A stretch of 64,000 nt of DNA from Lachnospiraceae bacterium (GTDB taxonomy: Bacteria; Bacillota; Clostridia; Lachnospirales; Lachnospiraceae), in NCBI GenBank assembly GCA_015057425.1, contig SVEL01000001.1, positions 62,001 through 126,000 of the forward strand, read 5' to 3'. Below the pieces are notes generated by a model. It ran no database searches. It was not told the DNA's origin and saw nothing but the letters and a program-made list of their open reading frames with translations. The translations under genes were made by a program, and so were the position numbers. Shown in pieces: positions 38,555-47,333 of the stretch; the first letter of the stretch is position 1; every line of letters starts with the position of its first letter.

Positions 38555-39925
38555 ATGAAAAGAACTATTGCAATCTTATTATCCTATGTACTCCTAATGA
38601 CATGTTTGGGAGGATGCGCACATAATACAGCTCTCGGTCCTGAAAATCCGGTCACGTTGACTATGTGGCACGTATACGGAAGTCAGACGAAATCTCCATT
38701 AAATGATCTTATCAATGAATTTAACCGCACAGTTGGAAAAGAAAACGGCATTACCATAAATGTTGAATCAGTTACAAGTTCCTCTGCTATCGACAAGGCA
38801 TTGCATGCCTCCGTAAATGGAGAACCGGGAGCCGAAAACATGCCGGACCTTTTTACCGCATATCCACGTGTTGTTGAATTCATAGGTGAAGAAAAACTTC
38901 TCTCCTGGAATGATTATTTTACAGAAAAAGAATTATCTGATTTCCAGAAGAATTTTCTTTCTGAAGGTTACTTTAATGAAAAATTACTTATGCTTCCGGT
39001 TGCAAAATCCACCGAGGCATTATATCTCAACAAAACTCTATTCGACCGCTTTAGTGCTGATACTGACGTTTCTGTTGATGACTTAAATACCTTTGAAGGC
39101 GTATTTGACGTAGCCCGAAAATACTATGACTGGTCAAATGGTCAGAATTTTATGCAGATTAATGACTATTATAATTTTTCATATGTGGGAATGAAGTCCT
39201 ATAACAGTGAATTTATCCGCAATGGACGATTACGCCTTGACGATGATGCATTTGAGAGTATTTGGATTCCCCTTGCCAAAACAGCTATCTATGGCGGAAT
39301 ATGCCTTGAAGATGGCTATGCAGCTTCACGATGGAAGACTGTAGAAATAATTGCAAATACCGGTTCTACAGCTGATGTTCTGTACCAGCCTACAGAGGTA
39401 ATATATTCAGACAATACTACAGAATCTATTGAAGCAATCGCACTTCCTTATCCTACTTTCACAGTTGACACTGCAGGTGCCATTTATCGTGGTGGCGGTC
39501 TCTTTGCCGTTAAAAATAAGGATGAACGTAAAAATCAGGCAGCATACATTTTTGCCAAATGGTTGACGGAAAAAGAACACAATCTTGATTTTGTAACAAA
39601 AGCAGGATACATTCCGGTTACCGTAGAGACTTTTGATGCACTTTTTTCTGATTTAAGCTTAATTGAACAGGAAAGTTATCGAAGTGTCTATCGGGCAGTA
39701 GGTACAATGCAGGAAAATTATACCTTTTATGCCCTGCCACTCTATTCAGGTGCCTCTGATATTCAACTTAGTTTTGAAAAAAATGTAAAGACTGTACTTA
39801 CATCTGCACACAGCCAATATATAAAGCGCGTAAGCAATGGAGAAAATCCGACAGATGTATTGAACGAACTTGTTGTAACATCACTTAATGAACTTAAACA
39901 GTTATCAGCGGAACAAGGAGCCTAA
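38555..39925 (+). CDS. Extracellular solute-binding lipoprotein (family 1-like)
   Basis: 456 aa. The N-terminus has a basic start, hydrophobic core and lipobox LGGC (Cys21), so it is membrane-anchored outside the cell. It shows a type-1 sugar-binding-protein fold (TLTMWHVYGSQ, then GGGLFAVK near the C-terminal third). The ATG at 38555 is preceded by GAAAGGTGA. No ABC permease or ATPase gene is nearby; only 3 bases later comes a membrane LuxR regulator, so it probably delivers a ligand signal rather than feeding a transporter. Confidence 0.85.
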   Translation: MKRTIAILLSYVLLMTCLGGCAHNTALGPENPVTLTMWHVYGSQTKSPLNDLINEFNRTVGKENGITINVESVTSSSAIDKALHASVNGEPGAENMPDLFTAYPRVVEFIGEEKLLSWNDYFTEKELSDFQKNFLSEGYFNEKLLMLPVAKSTEALYLNKTLFDRFSADTDVSVDDLNTFEGVFDVARKYYDWSNGQNFMQINDYYNFSYVGMKSYNSEFIRNGRLRLDDDAFESIWIPLAKTAIYGGICLEDGYAASRWKTVEIIANTGSTADVLYQPTEVIYSDNTTESIEAIALPYPTFTVDTAGAIYRGGGLFAVKNKDERKNQAAYIFAKWLTEKEHNLDFVTKAGYIPVTVETFDALFSDLSLIEQESYRSVYRAVGTMQENYTFYALPLYSGASDIQLSFEKNVKTVLTSAHSQYIKRVSNGENPTDVLNELVVTSLNELKQLSAEQGA

Positions 39926-39928
39926 ATA

Positions 39929-41587
39929 ATGAACACAAAACGATTCAAAATGCTTGATATTACAAAGATTATTAAACAAATAAAGGCAGAAAGCGTTTCT
40001 ATGCGCAGACGATTTGTTATATATATTATATCCGCAATTGCCTTAGTTCTGTCTTTGATTTTGCTCCTTTTAAACTTGTTTGGTGTGATGAATCCTACCA
40101 ACTCACAAATCTTAGATGTCCTTGATACACAGCTTTTGTCTTATGCAGACGACATTGAACATGACTATAACAAAGTAGCGGCACATGCTCTATCCTTTTC
40201 AGACCAGATTGAAACTACTGTAGAAAGTTTTTTAGCAGAAAACAACCTCGCATTTGAAGACTTAAAAAACAATGCCGACGCACTTTCTGCTTTACAAATC
40301 AAGCTTTACAACACCGTTTATCTGAATATGCAGCTTGCGCCTTCCAGCGGAGCATTTTATATTTTAGACACTACAGTTAACGATCAATCCGACCCGCAAC
40401 TTTTTAACGGAATCTATCTGAAATATATAAATTTGTATTCTGAAAATACTGTAAACAACGATATTGCACTGTACCGCGGATCATTTTCCACAGCGAAAGA
40501 AAACAACTTAACATTCCACAGCGGATGGAGCAACGAAATGCGTACAGATTTTTTTAATCATTGTGAATCAGAATTTACTAAAGATACTTATTATATTCTG
40601 AGCCCTACCACTGAAATTCCTGATACCTGGGAAAGAGCACGTTATGTATATGCTCCTATCCGTGATTCAAAGGAACAAATTATTGGTGTATGTGGTTTTG
40701 AAGTAAATGATTTATACTTTCAGTTATCGAAGAAAGCCCATGACAGTAAATTAGGACAGCTTGTAGGCGCATTACTTGACGAGGAACAGGGAAATTATTC
40801 CGGCCAATTTAGTTCTAACCGATATAATACATCAAATTCAAATGACTTAAAAGTTTCAAAGATAGATAAAACCACTATATTTGATTTTGGTACGGAAAAG
40901 TGTATTGGTAAAACCAGAAAGTTAAAGCTTGGCAATGATACTTTTACCGTGGCATTAATGATGACCGAAAGTCAATATACTGCACAAGTCCGTCAAGGGC
41001 AGATAAAAATCGCAGAAATCATCCTGCTTGTTGTATTGTTCGCATTTGCTTATTGCTTATTTATGAGTAATAAATTTGTCGCTCCTATACTCAAAATGAT
41101 TGAGCAGTTGAAACGCAGCGGTAATCATGGAGAACAGTTGAAAATCCGTGAGATTGATGATCTTTTTGCATTTCTTGCTCAAAAGGATGTTGCCCATGAA
41201 GAACAACTAAAGGTTCTTGAGGCCGCCAAGCAGGCTGCTGAAGAGGAAACCCAGCGTACCAAAATTGCTTATGAAAAAGCTCTTGAAGAATATGAACTTG
41301 CCCAAAGCGAATTGCTACAGCTTGCAGAGGAACAGAAAAAGAAAATTGTTTTGGAAGATTACGATTATTTTATTTGCAACCTAAAGACGTTAACTCCTGC
41401 GGAGTCACGTATTTATGAATTGTACCTGGAAGGTAAAACTGCACATGAAATTGCAGCAATACTCGGCATCCAGGAGAACACATTAAAATATCACAATAAA
41501 AACATATACAGCAAACTTGGTGTATCCTCCAGAAAACAGCTTCTTAGATTTGCTGCACTGAAGCAACAACAGGATAAGAAAGGATAG
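39929..41587 (+). CDS. Membrane-tethered LuxR-type regulator with extracytoplasmic sensor
   Basis: 552 aa. Membrane helix 1 spans about 29-53 and helix 2 about 360-380; between them is a ~300-residue outside domain with Cache-like features (GAFYILDTTV, YVYAPIRDSKEQIIGVCGFEV). After helix 2 come a HAMP-like linker, a coiled coil (about 420-475, Ala/Glu/Gln-rich) and a LuxR helix-turn-helix (about 487-545: LTPAESRIYELYLEGKTAHE, then the recognition helix in NTLKYHNKNIYSKL). There is no receiver or kinase domain, so it is a one-component sensor acting from the membrane. Its partner lipoprotein gene is 3 bases upstream. Confidence 0.85.
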   Translation: MNTKRFKMLDITKIIKQIKAESVSMRRRFVIYIISAIALVLSLILLLLNLFGVMNPTNSQILDVLDTQLLSYADDIEHDYNKVAAHALSFSDQIETTVESFLAENNLAFEDLKNNADALSALQIKLYNTVYLNMQLAPSSGAFYILDTTVNDQSDPQLFNGIYLKYINLYSENTVNNDIALYRGSFSTAKENNLTFHSGWSNEMRTDFFNHCESEFTKDTYYILSPTTEIPDTWERARYVYAPIRDSKEQIIGVCGFEVNDLYFQLSKKAHDSKLGQLVGALLDEEQGNYSGQFSSNRYNTSNSNDLKVSKIDKTTIFDFGTEKCIGKTRKLKLGNDTFTVALMMTESQYTAQVRQGQIKIAEIILLVVLFAFAYCLFMSNKFVAPILKMIEQLKRSGNHGEQLKIREIDDLFAFLAQKDVAHEEQLKVLEAAKQAAEEETQRTKIAYEKALEEYELAQSELLQLAEEQKKKIVLEDYDYFICNLKTLTPAESRIYELYLEGKTAHEIAAILGIQENTLKYHNKNIYSKLGVSSRKQLLRFAALKQQQDKKG

Positions 41588-41614
41588 TCAAAGAATAACT
41601 TTTCAAGATATTAT

Positions 41615-41651
41615 AAAAAAGGCGACATTCGGAATATTTCCCAATGCCGCC
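41615..41651 (-). terminator. Terminator between the LuxR regulator and the phosphoesterase
   Basis: GGCGACATTCGG pairs imperfectly (9 of 12) with CCCAATGCCGCC; on the minus strand six T follow. It lies between convergent genes and most likely serves the phosphoesterase. Confidence 0.55.
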
Positions 41652-41681
41652 ATTTATAAACCACTTATAATAGTACTTCTA

Positions 41682-43067
41682 CTACTTTGTTATCTCAAAT
41701 TCACTTATAACATACTGTGTATTTTCTACAGCCAGAAGATTTATTTCGTACATTATTACTTTTATCTTCTCTTCAGACACATCTATTACCGCAAAGTTCT
41801 GATACACATCATCAGGTCTTTCTCCCAACGCTTTATAATCAAATAATGCATAATATTCCTCAGACATCAACTCTTCTTCCATCGTATAGGCTTTGGCACC
41901 TGCAGAACCGGTATTTATGTATATAATACCATCTTCAGAAACTTTTCCCTGCTTAATTGGTTTGGATACGCTCGGACAATGGTCATGCCCCTGGATTACA
42001 AGGTCTACTCCATAATCCTCAAACACCTTTCCAACTCTAAGTCTTGCACCATTTTCTCCTGCAAACTTTTCATTATCTGCATGTTCGCCGATAGTATACA
42101 ATCCCTTATGCATATTTACGATTATCCACTGCGTGCCGTTTTCTTTTGCAGTCTTTAAATCTTCTTCCAACCATTCAAGCTGTTCATCATCGATATATGA
42201 TGCAGCATCACTATTTACCTTGTTTGTATCAAGCACGACAAAATGTGTCTTACCGTAATCGTATGAATAATATATTCCTGTAGTTTTATGATTATTGGTA
42301 TGAGGAAGCTTAAAATGCTGCCAAAATGCGTTATCCTCCTCTTCGTGATTGCCTACTGCCGGTGCTATAATATTATTCATAAGTACTTCTTTTGAAGTAT
42401 TCATCAGTCCCATCCACAAGTCTTCATGATTGCCGTTATCAACGAAATCGCCGCTATGAAGTATAAATGCCGAATTTCCCGCTGTTTTAAGCGCCTCTTC
42501 CATAGTATTGGCAGAATAAAATGCATCAGCCAAGTGTTGATTTTGCGTGTCAGTAACAGCCACAAATTTAAAGTTTGTTATGTCGGCAGATGCAGTTTTA
42601 AATGTACCATAATCACTCCACTGATTTGCCTTTTTATCACCCACTCTAAAGTAATATTCAGTCCCCGGAGTAAGTCCCTTTACCTCTGCCTGATGATACA
42701 TACTCGCAGAATCATAAGCAGCATCTCCCTGTGAAATAACATACTGGGTTTCTATTAACTTCATCTTATCTTTTTCGATAATTTCTATGTCATTACAATA
42801 ATCTGATTTCTTTGGAGAGTACCAGGACAATCCCATCTTAGTTGTACTGTCTTCAAAGAAAGTCACGGCAACTCTGCTAATACCATCATATATATGTTCT
42901 CTGTCAAGCTCATATAACTTTTCAGTAACCGGCTCTTCCGTCTGTTTCTCTGATGTCGTTTCATCTAAAGTCGTAGTTTCCTTTACATCACTCTTCTTAG
43001 TACAACCCGTAAAAATACTTATACACAATAATACTGCTATTCCCAAGTAAAATATTCTTCTTCTCAT
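41682..43067 (-). CDS. Surface lipoprotein metallophosphoesterase, purple acid phosphatase-like
   Basis: 461 aa. Lipobox FTGC with Cys22, then a Thr/Glu-rich spacer. Residues ~60-165 form an N-terminal fibronectin-like domain as in purple acid phosphatases. The calcineurin-like catalytic domain has VTDTQN, HSGDFVDNG, VGNHEEE, VNMHKG and QGHDHCP, covering the metal ligands. Anchored outside the cell, it likely releases phosphate from organic phosphates; the substrate is unknown. No phosphate-box was recognised upstream. Confidence 0.88.
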   Translation of the reverse strand: MRRRIFYLGIAVLLCISIFTGCTKKSDVKETTTLDETTSEKQTEEPVTEKLYELDREHIYDGISRVAVTFFEDSTTKMGLSWYSPKKSDYCNDIEIIEKDKMKLIETQYVISQGDAAYDSASMYHQAEVKGLTPGTEYYFRVGDKKANQWSDYGTFKTASADITNFKFVAVTDTQNQHLADAFYSANTMEEALKTAGNSAFILHSGDFVDNGNHEDLWMGLMNTSKEVLMNNIIAPAVGNHEEEDNAFWQHFKLPHTNNHKTTGIYYSYDYGKTHFVVLDTNKVNSDAASYIDDEQLEWLEEDLKTAKENGTQWIIVNMHKGLYTIGEHADNEKFAGENGARLRVGKVFEDYGVDLVIQGHDHCPSVSKPIKQGKVSEDGIIYINTGSAGAKAYTMEEELMSEEYYALFDYKALGERPDDVYQNFAVIDVSEEKIKVIMYEINLLAVENTQYVISEFEITK

Positions 43068-43130
43068 GCAAACTCCATTCTGATATGCTTGTATCTAATC
43101 ATAATTATCAGCATTATCTACGTATTATAA

Positions 43131-44006
43131 CTATAAAACTCTTCTGATGGCTGTTATCTTACCATCTGTGACCAATCTGTGACTTGTAATACCCTTTTTC
43201 TTATTTAACGCCTCAACTATATGGCCATCACCCATATAAATAGCCACGTGCCCCGGATATACAACTATATCTCCCGGTTTAATGTTTTTAAGTGCTACCG
43301 GTTCACCTACTTTCTTAAAATCCTGAGAGTATCTTGGAACATTAAATCCAAAATGCTTATATATAAGATTAACAAATCCGGAACAATCACATCCTTCTGT
43401 AAGGCTGTTTCCACCCCACTTATATGGATTGCCTAAAAACTGAAGTGCATATTCTACCAACTCTTCACCAGACACATCCGATGTAAATTCAGGGTCATAG
43501 TCAGAGTTATATATATAACTTGAAGAAGACTTTTTCGTAGTCTTTTCTGTTGCTTTCTCTGCTACCTTTTCAGTAGTCTTCTCTGTTGCTTTCTCTGTTA
43601 CCTTTTCGGTAATCTTCTCTGTTGCTTTCTCTGTTACCTTTTCGGTAATCTTCTCTGTTATTTTTTCAGCATCCTTTTCTGTATCTTTATCTGTTGATTT
43701 CTCTGTTTTTTTCTCAGTTTCGTTTTCCCCAACCGGCTTTGTAGTCTCAGACTCTGTGGTTTCTGTTTCAGTAAATTCCTGCTCCCACGGCTCATTCAAC
43801 GCATACATCACAACATCTTTTATAATAATATTGCTTTCTACCTTAAGACTTCCTATGTCACCTGTCAGACAATCATACGAATAATCTGCACATGTTGTTT
43901 CATCTGTTTTTTTATCATTATCTATCTTGGCAACACCAACCACACCGATTACACCAACTGTAATCAATGCAATTGTCGCCAACAGCTTTATGGCAAAATG
44001 CTTCAT
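43131..44006 (-). CDS. NlpC/P60 peptidoglycan hydrolase with TEK-repeat linker
   Basis: 291 aa. One N-terminal hydrophobic segment (signal or anchor), then residues ~75-160 rich in Thr/Glu/Lys with repeats such as KITEKVTEKATEK, a flexible wall-spanning linker. The NlpC/P60 domain occupies about 178-291 with catalytic Cys208 (CDCSGF), His253 (PGHVAIY) and His262. It should cleave peptide bridges in peptidoglycan. Two perfect 36-bp copies in the linker DNA show it expands by duplication. Own promoter at 44069-44097. Confidence 0.92.
   Translation of the reverse strand: MKHFAIKLLATIALITVGVIGVVGVAKIDNDKKTDETTCADYSYDCLTGDIGSLKVESNIIIKDVVMYALNEPWEQEFTETETTESETTKPVGENETEKKTEKSTDKDTEKDAEKITEKITEKVTEKATEKITEKVTEKATEKTTEKVAEKATEKTTKKSSSSYIYNSDYDPEFTSDVSGEELVEYALQFLGNPYKWGGNSLTEGCDCSGFVNLIYKHFGFNVPRYSQDFKKVGEPVALKNIKPGDIVVYPGHVAIYMGDGHIVEALNKKKGITSHRLVTDGKITAIRRVL
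43578..43649. repeat. 36-bp tandem duplication in the TEK linker
   Basis: Two perfect adjacent 36-base copies (43578-43613 and 43614-43649), each 12 codons, inside a longer degenerate array of Thr-Glu-Lys codons. Confidence 0.9.
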
Positions 44007-44068
44007 AGCATTTTCCTCCTGTGTATGTTTTAAATTTTAATAATTTTATCACATTTTATATTTTCCTA

Positions 44069-44097
44069 ATTATACAATAATTTGTGCAAAAAAACAA
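44069..44097 (-). promoter_or_regulatory. Promoter of the NlpC/P60 gene
   Basis: TTGTTT (44092-44097), 17 bases, TATAAT (44069-44074) on the minus strand, about 63 bases before the start. Confidence 0.6.
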
Positions 44098-44139
44098 GTT
44101 TTTCGGTATGTAGCTCTATGTACATATTTCTATATATTT

Positions 44140-44210
44140 CAATATGAATTTAATACAAATATTAATATGAATTTCAATGTCAGTTTCAATATGAGTTTTA
44201 ATTTTAATGC
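44140..44210 (+). repeat. Degenerate 12-bp tandem repeat upstream of the structured element
   Basis: From 44167 the DNA repeats every 12 bases and would encode MNFN-VSFN-MSFN. It sits in the same relative place as the 12-bp repeat of the second locus (55449-55508). No convincing ribosome site precedes the ATG. Confidence 0.5.
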
Positions 44211-44244
44211 TAAAATACAAATTACGTTTAGGCATACCCTCTTT

Positions 44245-44552
44245 TTTTATCTATACAGAAAAAGTTACTCTAAAGATAAAAATCTATGTTTTTTAGCAGA
44301 AATTTTTCAAGTTATGTCAACTAATTTTAATGTTTTTTATCTATACAGAAAAATGTGTCAAAAAGATAAAAAATAACAGCTAAAATTTTATCTCATAAAC
44401 AAGTTTTTTCGTATAGATAAAATAGAGTATATTTGTCTACATAATATCTATATTTATGTAAACAATCCGCCATCTTTTTTATCTTTTTGACAATTTTTTT
44501 GTATAGATAAAAATTTGACGTTAAACCATTAAATACAGTCCGCATTGTAGCT
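44245..44552. repeat. Structured intergenic element, copy A
   Basis: A noncoding element of about 308 bases, collinear with 55522-55830 and roughly three-quarters identical by eye. It contains four TTTTATCT...AGATAAAA hairpin units; the last two are inverted relative to the first two, so the 268-base core has imperfect terminal inverted repeats. A central TACATAA/TTATGTA hairpin is also shared. No transposase and no clear target-site duplication. This accounts for most of the 706-base gap between the NlpC/P60 gene and the GGGtGRT gene; apart from a promoter and a terminator I see nothing else in that gap. Confidence 0.75.
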
Positions 44553-44631
44553 TGACAGCCAAGAATCTCATTCCGTCTGCCACTGCATGCACAGCGGAGG
44601 GCTTTTATGTGATAGGAATTTTCTATGATAT

Positions 44632-44666
44632 AAAAAGGACTTCCGAGATTACATATCGAAAGTCCT
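44632..44666 (-). terminator. Terminator of the GGGtGRT gene
   Basis: AGGACTT/AAGTCCT stem extended by CCGA/TCG pairing, followed on the minus strand by five T. Confidence 0.8.
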
Positions 44667-44712
44667 GAAACCTTTGTTTTTAGTTTTTTATTAAATAAGC
44701 TAATTTATCTAA

Positions 44713-45723
44713 TTAAAACTTACCATTGTCAGCTGCTTCCTGGATAGAAACTGCAACAGCAACTGTCATACCAACCATTGGGTTGTTACCAGCGCCGATA
44801 AGACCCATCATTTCTACGTGAGCAGGAACTGATGATGAACCGGCAAACTGTGCATCTGAATGCATACGTCCAAGTGTATCTGTCATACCGTATGAAGCAG
44901 GACCTGCGGCCATGTTATCCGGATGAAGTGTACGACCTGTACCACCACCTGATGCAACTGAGAAATACTTCTTACCCTGTTCGATACATTCTTTCTTGTA
45001 TGTACCTGCAACAGGATGCTGGAATCTTGTAGGGTTAGTAGAGTTACCTGTGATAGATACGTCTACTGCTTCCTTATGCATGATTGCAACACCTTCACAT
45101 ACGTCATTTGCACCATAGCAGTTAACTTTAGCTCTAAGACCTTCTGAGTAAGCCTTTCTTGATACTTCCTTAACTGTATTTGTGTATGGATCGTATTCTG
45201 TTTCTACAAATGTGAAACCATTGATACGTGAAATAATCTGAGCTGCATCTTTACCAAGACCATTTAAGATTACTCTTAATGGTTTTGTACGAACTTTGTT
45301 AGCCTTTTCAGCGATACCGATAGCACCTTCAGCAGCCGCGAATGATTCGTGACCTGCTAAGAATGCGAAACATTCTGTTTCTTCTTCAAGTAACATCTTA
45401 CCTAAGTTACCATGTCCAAGACCTACCTTACGTGTGTCTGCAACTGAACCAGGAATACAGAAAGCCTGAAGACCTTCACCGATTGCTGCTGCTGCATCTG
45501 CTGCTTTTCTGCAATCTTTCTTAATAGCGATAGCTGCACCTACTATGTATGCCCAGCATGCATTTTCAAAACAAATTGGCTGAATACCTTTAATCTGGTT
45601 GTATACATCCAAACCGGCATCCTTTGTTATCTTTTCAGCTTCTTCAATAGAAGCGATTCCGTAGCTATTTAAAACTGAATTAATCTTGTCAATTCTTCTT
45701 TCATATGATTCAAATAAAGCCAT
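44713..45723 (-). CDS. GGGtGRT protein
   Basis: 336 aa, named for the Gly-rich motif seen here as GGGTGRTLHPDN near residue 260. Cytosolic, with a GAGGAGG ribosome site. The family is widespread in anaerobic Clostridia, almost always beside a NifU-like scaffold gene as here (gap 95 bases). Its biochemical role is unknown; the partner suggests iron-sulfur or sulfur chemistry. Very regular codon use and strong ribosome sites suggest high expression. Confidence 0.88.
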   Translation of the reverse strand: MALFESYERRIDKINSVLNSYGIASIEEAEKITKDAGLDVYNQIKGIQPICFENACWAYIVGAAIAIKKDCRKAADAAAAIGEGLQAFCIPGSVADTRKVGLGHGNLGKMLLEEETECFAFLAGHESFAAAEGAIGIAEKANKVRTKPLRVILNGLGKDAAQIISRINGFTFVETEYDPYTNTVKEVSRKAYSEGLRAKVNCYGANDVCEGVAIMHKEAVDVSITGNSTNPTRFQHPVAGTYKKECIEQGKKYFSVASGGGTGRTLHPDNMAAGPASYGMTDTLGRMHSDAQFAGSSSVPAHVEMMGLIGAGNNPMVGMTVAVAVSIQEAADNGKF

Positions 45724-45767
45724 TAATCTTTCCTCCTCGGCATTAATTATGTTTTAGATAAACCTTC

Positions 45768-45820
45768 AAGAATTTTATTGCTTGCAATCAAATTCTTGAG
45801 ATAATAGCTTTGCTATTATC
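45768..45820 (-). promoter_or_regulatory. Double hairpin between the NifU-like and GGGtGRT genes
   Basis: CAAGAATTT/AAATTCTTG (45768-45800) is a perfect 9-pair stem with a 14-base loop; GATAATAGC/GCTATTATC (45800-45820) is a second stem with a 3-base loop starting at the NifU-like stop. No T-run, so attenuation or mRNA processing rather than full termination is likely. Confidence 0.6.
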
Positions 45821-46511
45821 ATTCTTCTCTTGGGTCAATAATCTTAACGGCATCTGCCACGCGACCATACTGACCTTTAGCTTTTTCGTATGCTGTTGTA
45901 GGGTCATCACCCTTCTTGATAAAGTCTGTCATCTTACCAAGACTTACGAACTGGTAACCGATAATCTGGTCATCTGCATCAAGAGCGATACCTGTTACAT
46001 AACCTTCAGCCATTTCAAGGTAACGAGGACCTTTTGCAAGTGTACCGTACATAGTACCAACCTGTGAACGAAGACCTTTACCTAAATCTTCAAGACCTGC
46101 ACCTACAGGAAGACCATCTTCTGAGAATGCACTCTGTGTTCTACCGTATACGATCTGTAAGAATAATTCTCTCATTGCTGTATTGATAGCATCACAAACA
46201 AGGTCTGTATTTAATGCTTCCATAACTGTTAAGCCAGGTAAAATTTCAGATGCCATAGCAGCTGAGTGTGTCATACCTGAACAACCTATTGTTTCAACTA
46301 ATGCTTCCTGAATGATACCTTCCTTAACATTAAGTGTAAGCTTACAAGCGCCCTGCTGTGGAGCACACCAGCCAATACCGTGTGTTAAACCGGAAATATC
46401 CTTAACGTCTTTATTTTTTACCCATCTTCCTTCTGTTGGAACTGGAGCTGCACCATGATGAACACCCTGTGCAACCGGACACATTTTTTCTACTTCATGT
46501 GAATAAATCAT
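45819..46511 (-). CDS. NifU-like iron-sulfur cluster scaffold protein
   Basis: 230 aa. The N-terminal two thirds resembles the NifU/IscU scaffold domain, with cysteines in GWCAPQQGAC (49 and 56) and ETIGCSGMTHS (77) positioned as potential cluster ligands. The C-terminal ~80 residues are family-specific. AAAGGAG ribosome site. It precedes the GGGtGRT gene; the pair is conserved in Clostridia and may assemble or hold a cluster for an unknown client. Confidence 0.87.
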   Translation of the reverse strand: MIYSHEVEKMCPVAQGVHHGAAPVPTEGRWVKNKDVKDISGLTHGIGWCAPQQGACKLTLNVKEGIIQEALVETIGCSGMTHSAAMASEILPGLTVMEALNTDLVCDAINTAMRELFLQIVYGRTQSAFSEDGLPVGAGLEDLGKGLRSQVGTMYGTLAKGPRYLEMAEGYVTGIALDADDQIIGYQFVSLGKMTDFIKKGDDPTTAYEKAKGQYGRVADAVKIIDPREE

Positions 46512-46619
46512 TGTTTGTCTCCTTTCGAATATAGAATTCTTTTCCTATTATCACACAAAAATTGACTAAAGTCTACCCTAAAATACAAAAATTTCATCAA
46601 TAGATTTTAACTTTTGAAA

Positions 46620-46648
46620 TTTACTTTTACGGATTTTTGTGATACTAT
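46620..46648 (+). promoter_or_regulatory. Promoter of the 46.7-kb gene
   Basis: TTTACT (46620-46625), 17 bases, TACTAT (46643-46648), about 57 bases before the start. Confidence 0.5.
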
Positions 46649-46704
46649 ATTTTAGTACGATAATTTAAAAAATTTTTTTCATATATAGATAGGTGGTAAA
46701 GATT

Positions 46705-47241
46705 ATGTCATTATTTTCAGGCATCAAAAAGAAACAGACTAAAAAAAGACGTGACGCTCAATGTAAAGATATCCAATCATTTATTCAGGTACATTTCGTA
46801 AGAGAAAGAGATAGTGCAAGATATGCATTTAACACATTAACATTAAAGTCAGACCCTGACAGAGACGCATGTGTAGAATGGTACGAAAAGCATGGCAATC
46901 CGACTTCTTTTGCAAAAATCGTTGAATGTTATGTTACTGACAAAGCTTTAGATACAGCTTTAATATGTTCAAAGGCAGGTCTTGAACCACAGTATTTTGA
47001 TAAGCTTTTTGCTTCTGAATACTACAGACCGGGCAAAGGTGAAACTCTTGCTTTATGTATAGGCCTTAAGCTTAATCTTGAAGAAACACGTGCTTTACTT
47101 AAGGTTTCTGATTATTCACTTACCAACTCGATTGAAACAGACCTTATCGCAAGATATTTTATCGAAAATAAAATATACTCTTTAGGCGACCTTAACTATG
47201 CCCTTCAAACATTGGGCGGTATCAAACTTAAGGACTTATAA
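46705..47241 (+). CDS. Unknown protein with the Lachnospiraceae HTH-like C-terminal domain
   Basis: 178 aa from the ATG at 46705 (GGTGG 8 bases upstream; a GTG at 46693 is the alternative). The basic N-terminus is followed by a helical region. Its C-terminal 65 residues (GETLALCIGLKLNLEETRAL, then a helix ending IETDLIARYFIENKIYSLGDLN) resemble the small helical domain fused to macro, VWA and other domains in Lachnospiraceae proteins. The role of that domain is unknown; DNA binding is only a guess. Confidence 0.65.
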   Translation: MSLFSGIKKKQTKKRRDAQCKDIQSFIQVHFVRERDSARYAFNTLTLKSDPDRDACVEWYEKHGNPTSFAKIVECYVTDKALDTALICSKAGLEPQYFDKLFASEYYRPGKGETLALCIGLKLNLEETRALLKVSDYSLTNSIETDLIARYFIENKIYSLGDLNYALQTLGGIKLKDL

Positions 47242-47255
47242 TTTTAAATGCAAAC

Positions 47256-47296
47256 GGCTTACAGAAAAGGATTTTCCTTAACTGTAAGCCATTTTT
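47256..47296 (+). terminator. Terminator of the 46.7-kb gene
   Basis: GGCTTACAG/CTGTAAGCC perfect 9-pair stem followed by ATTTTT. Confidence 0.85.
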
Positions 47297-47333
47297 CATG
47301 CTTAACCCTACTCTTTATTAAGTATAGTCTTTT

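Noticed and set aside
43578..43649. TEK repeats as a mobile or CRISPR-like element
   Set aside because: They are in-frame codon repeats of a wall-spanning linker.
44167..44376. 69-codon ORF in front of and within copy A
   Set aside because: No ribosome site, low-complexity start, and the rest follows the hairpin repeats. Listed as a repeat rather than a gene.
44245..44512. Array of TTTTATCT/AGATAAAA repeats as a CRISPR array
   Set aside because: The units are hairpins in changing orientation, the spacing is irregular and the same spacers recur at 55.5 kb. No cas genes.
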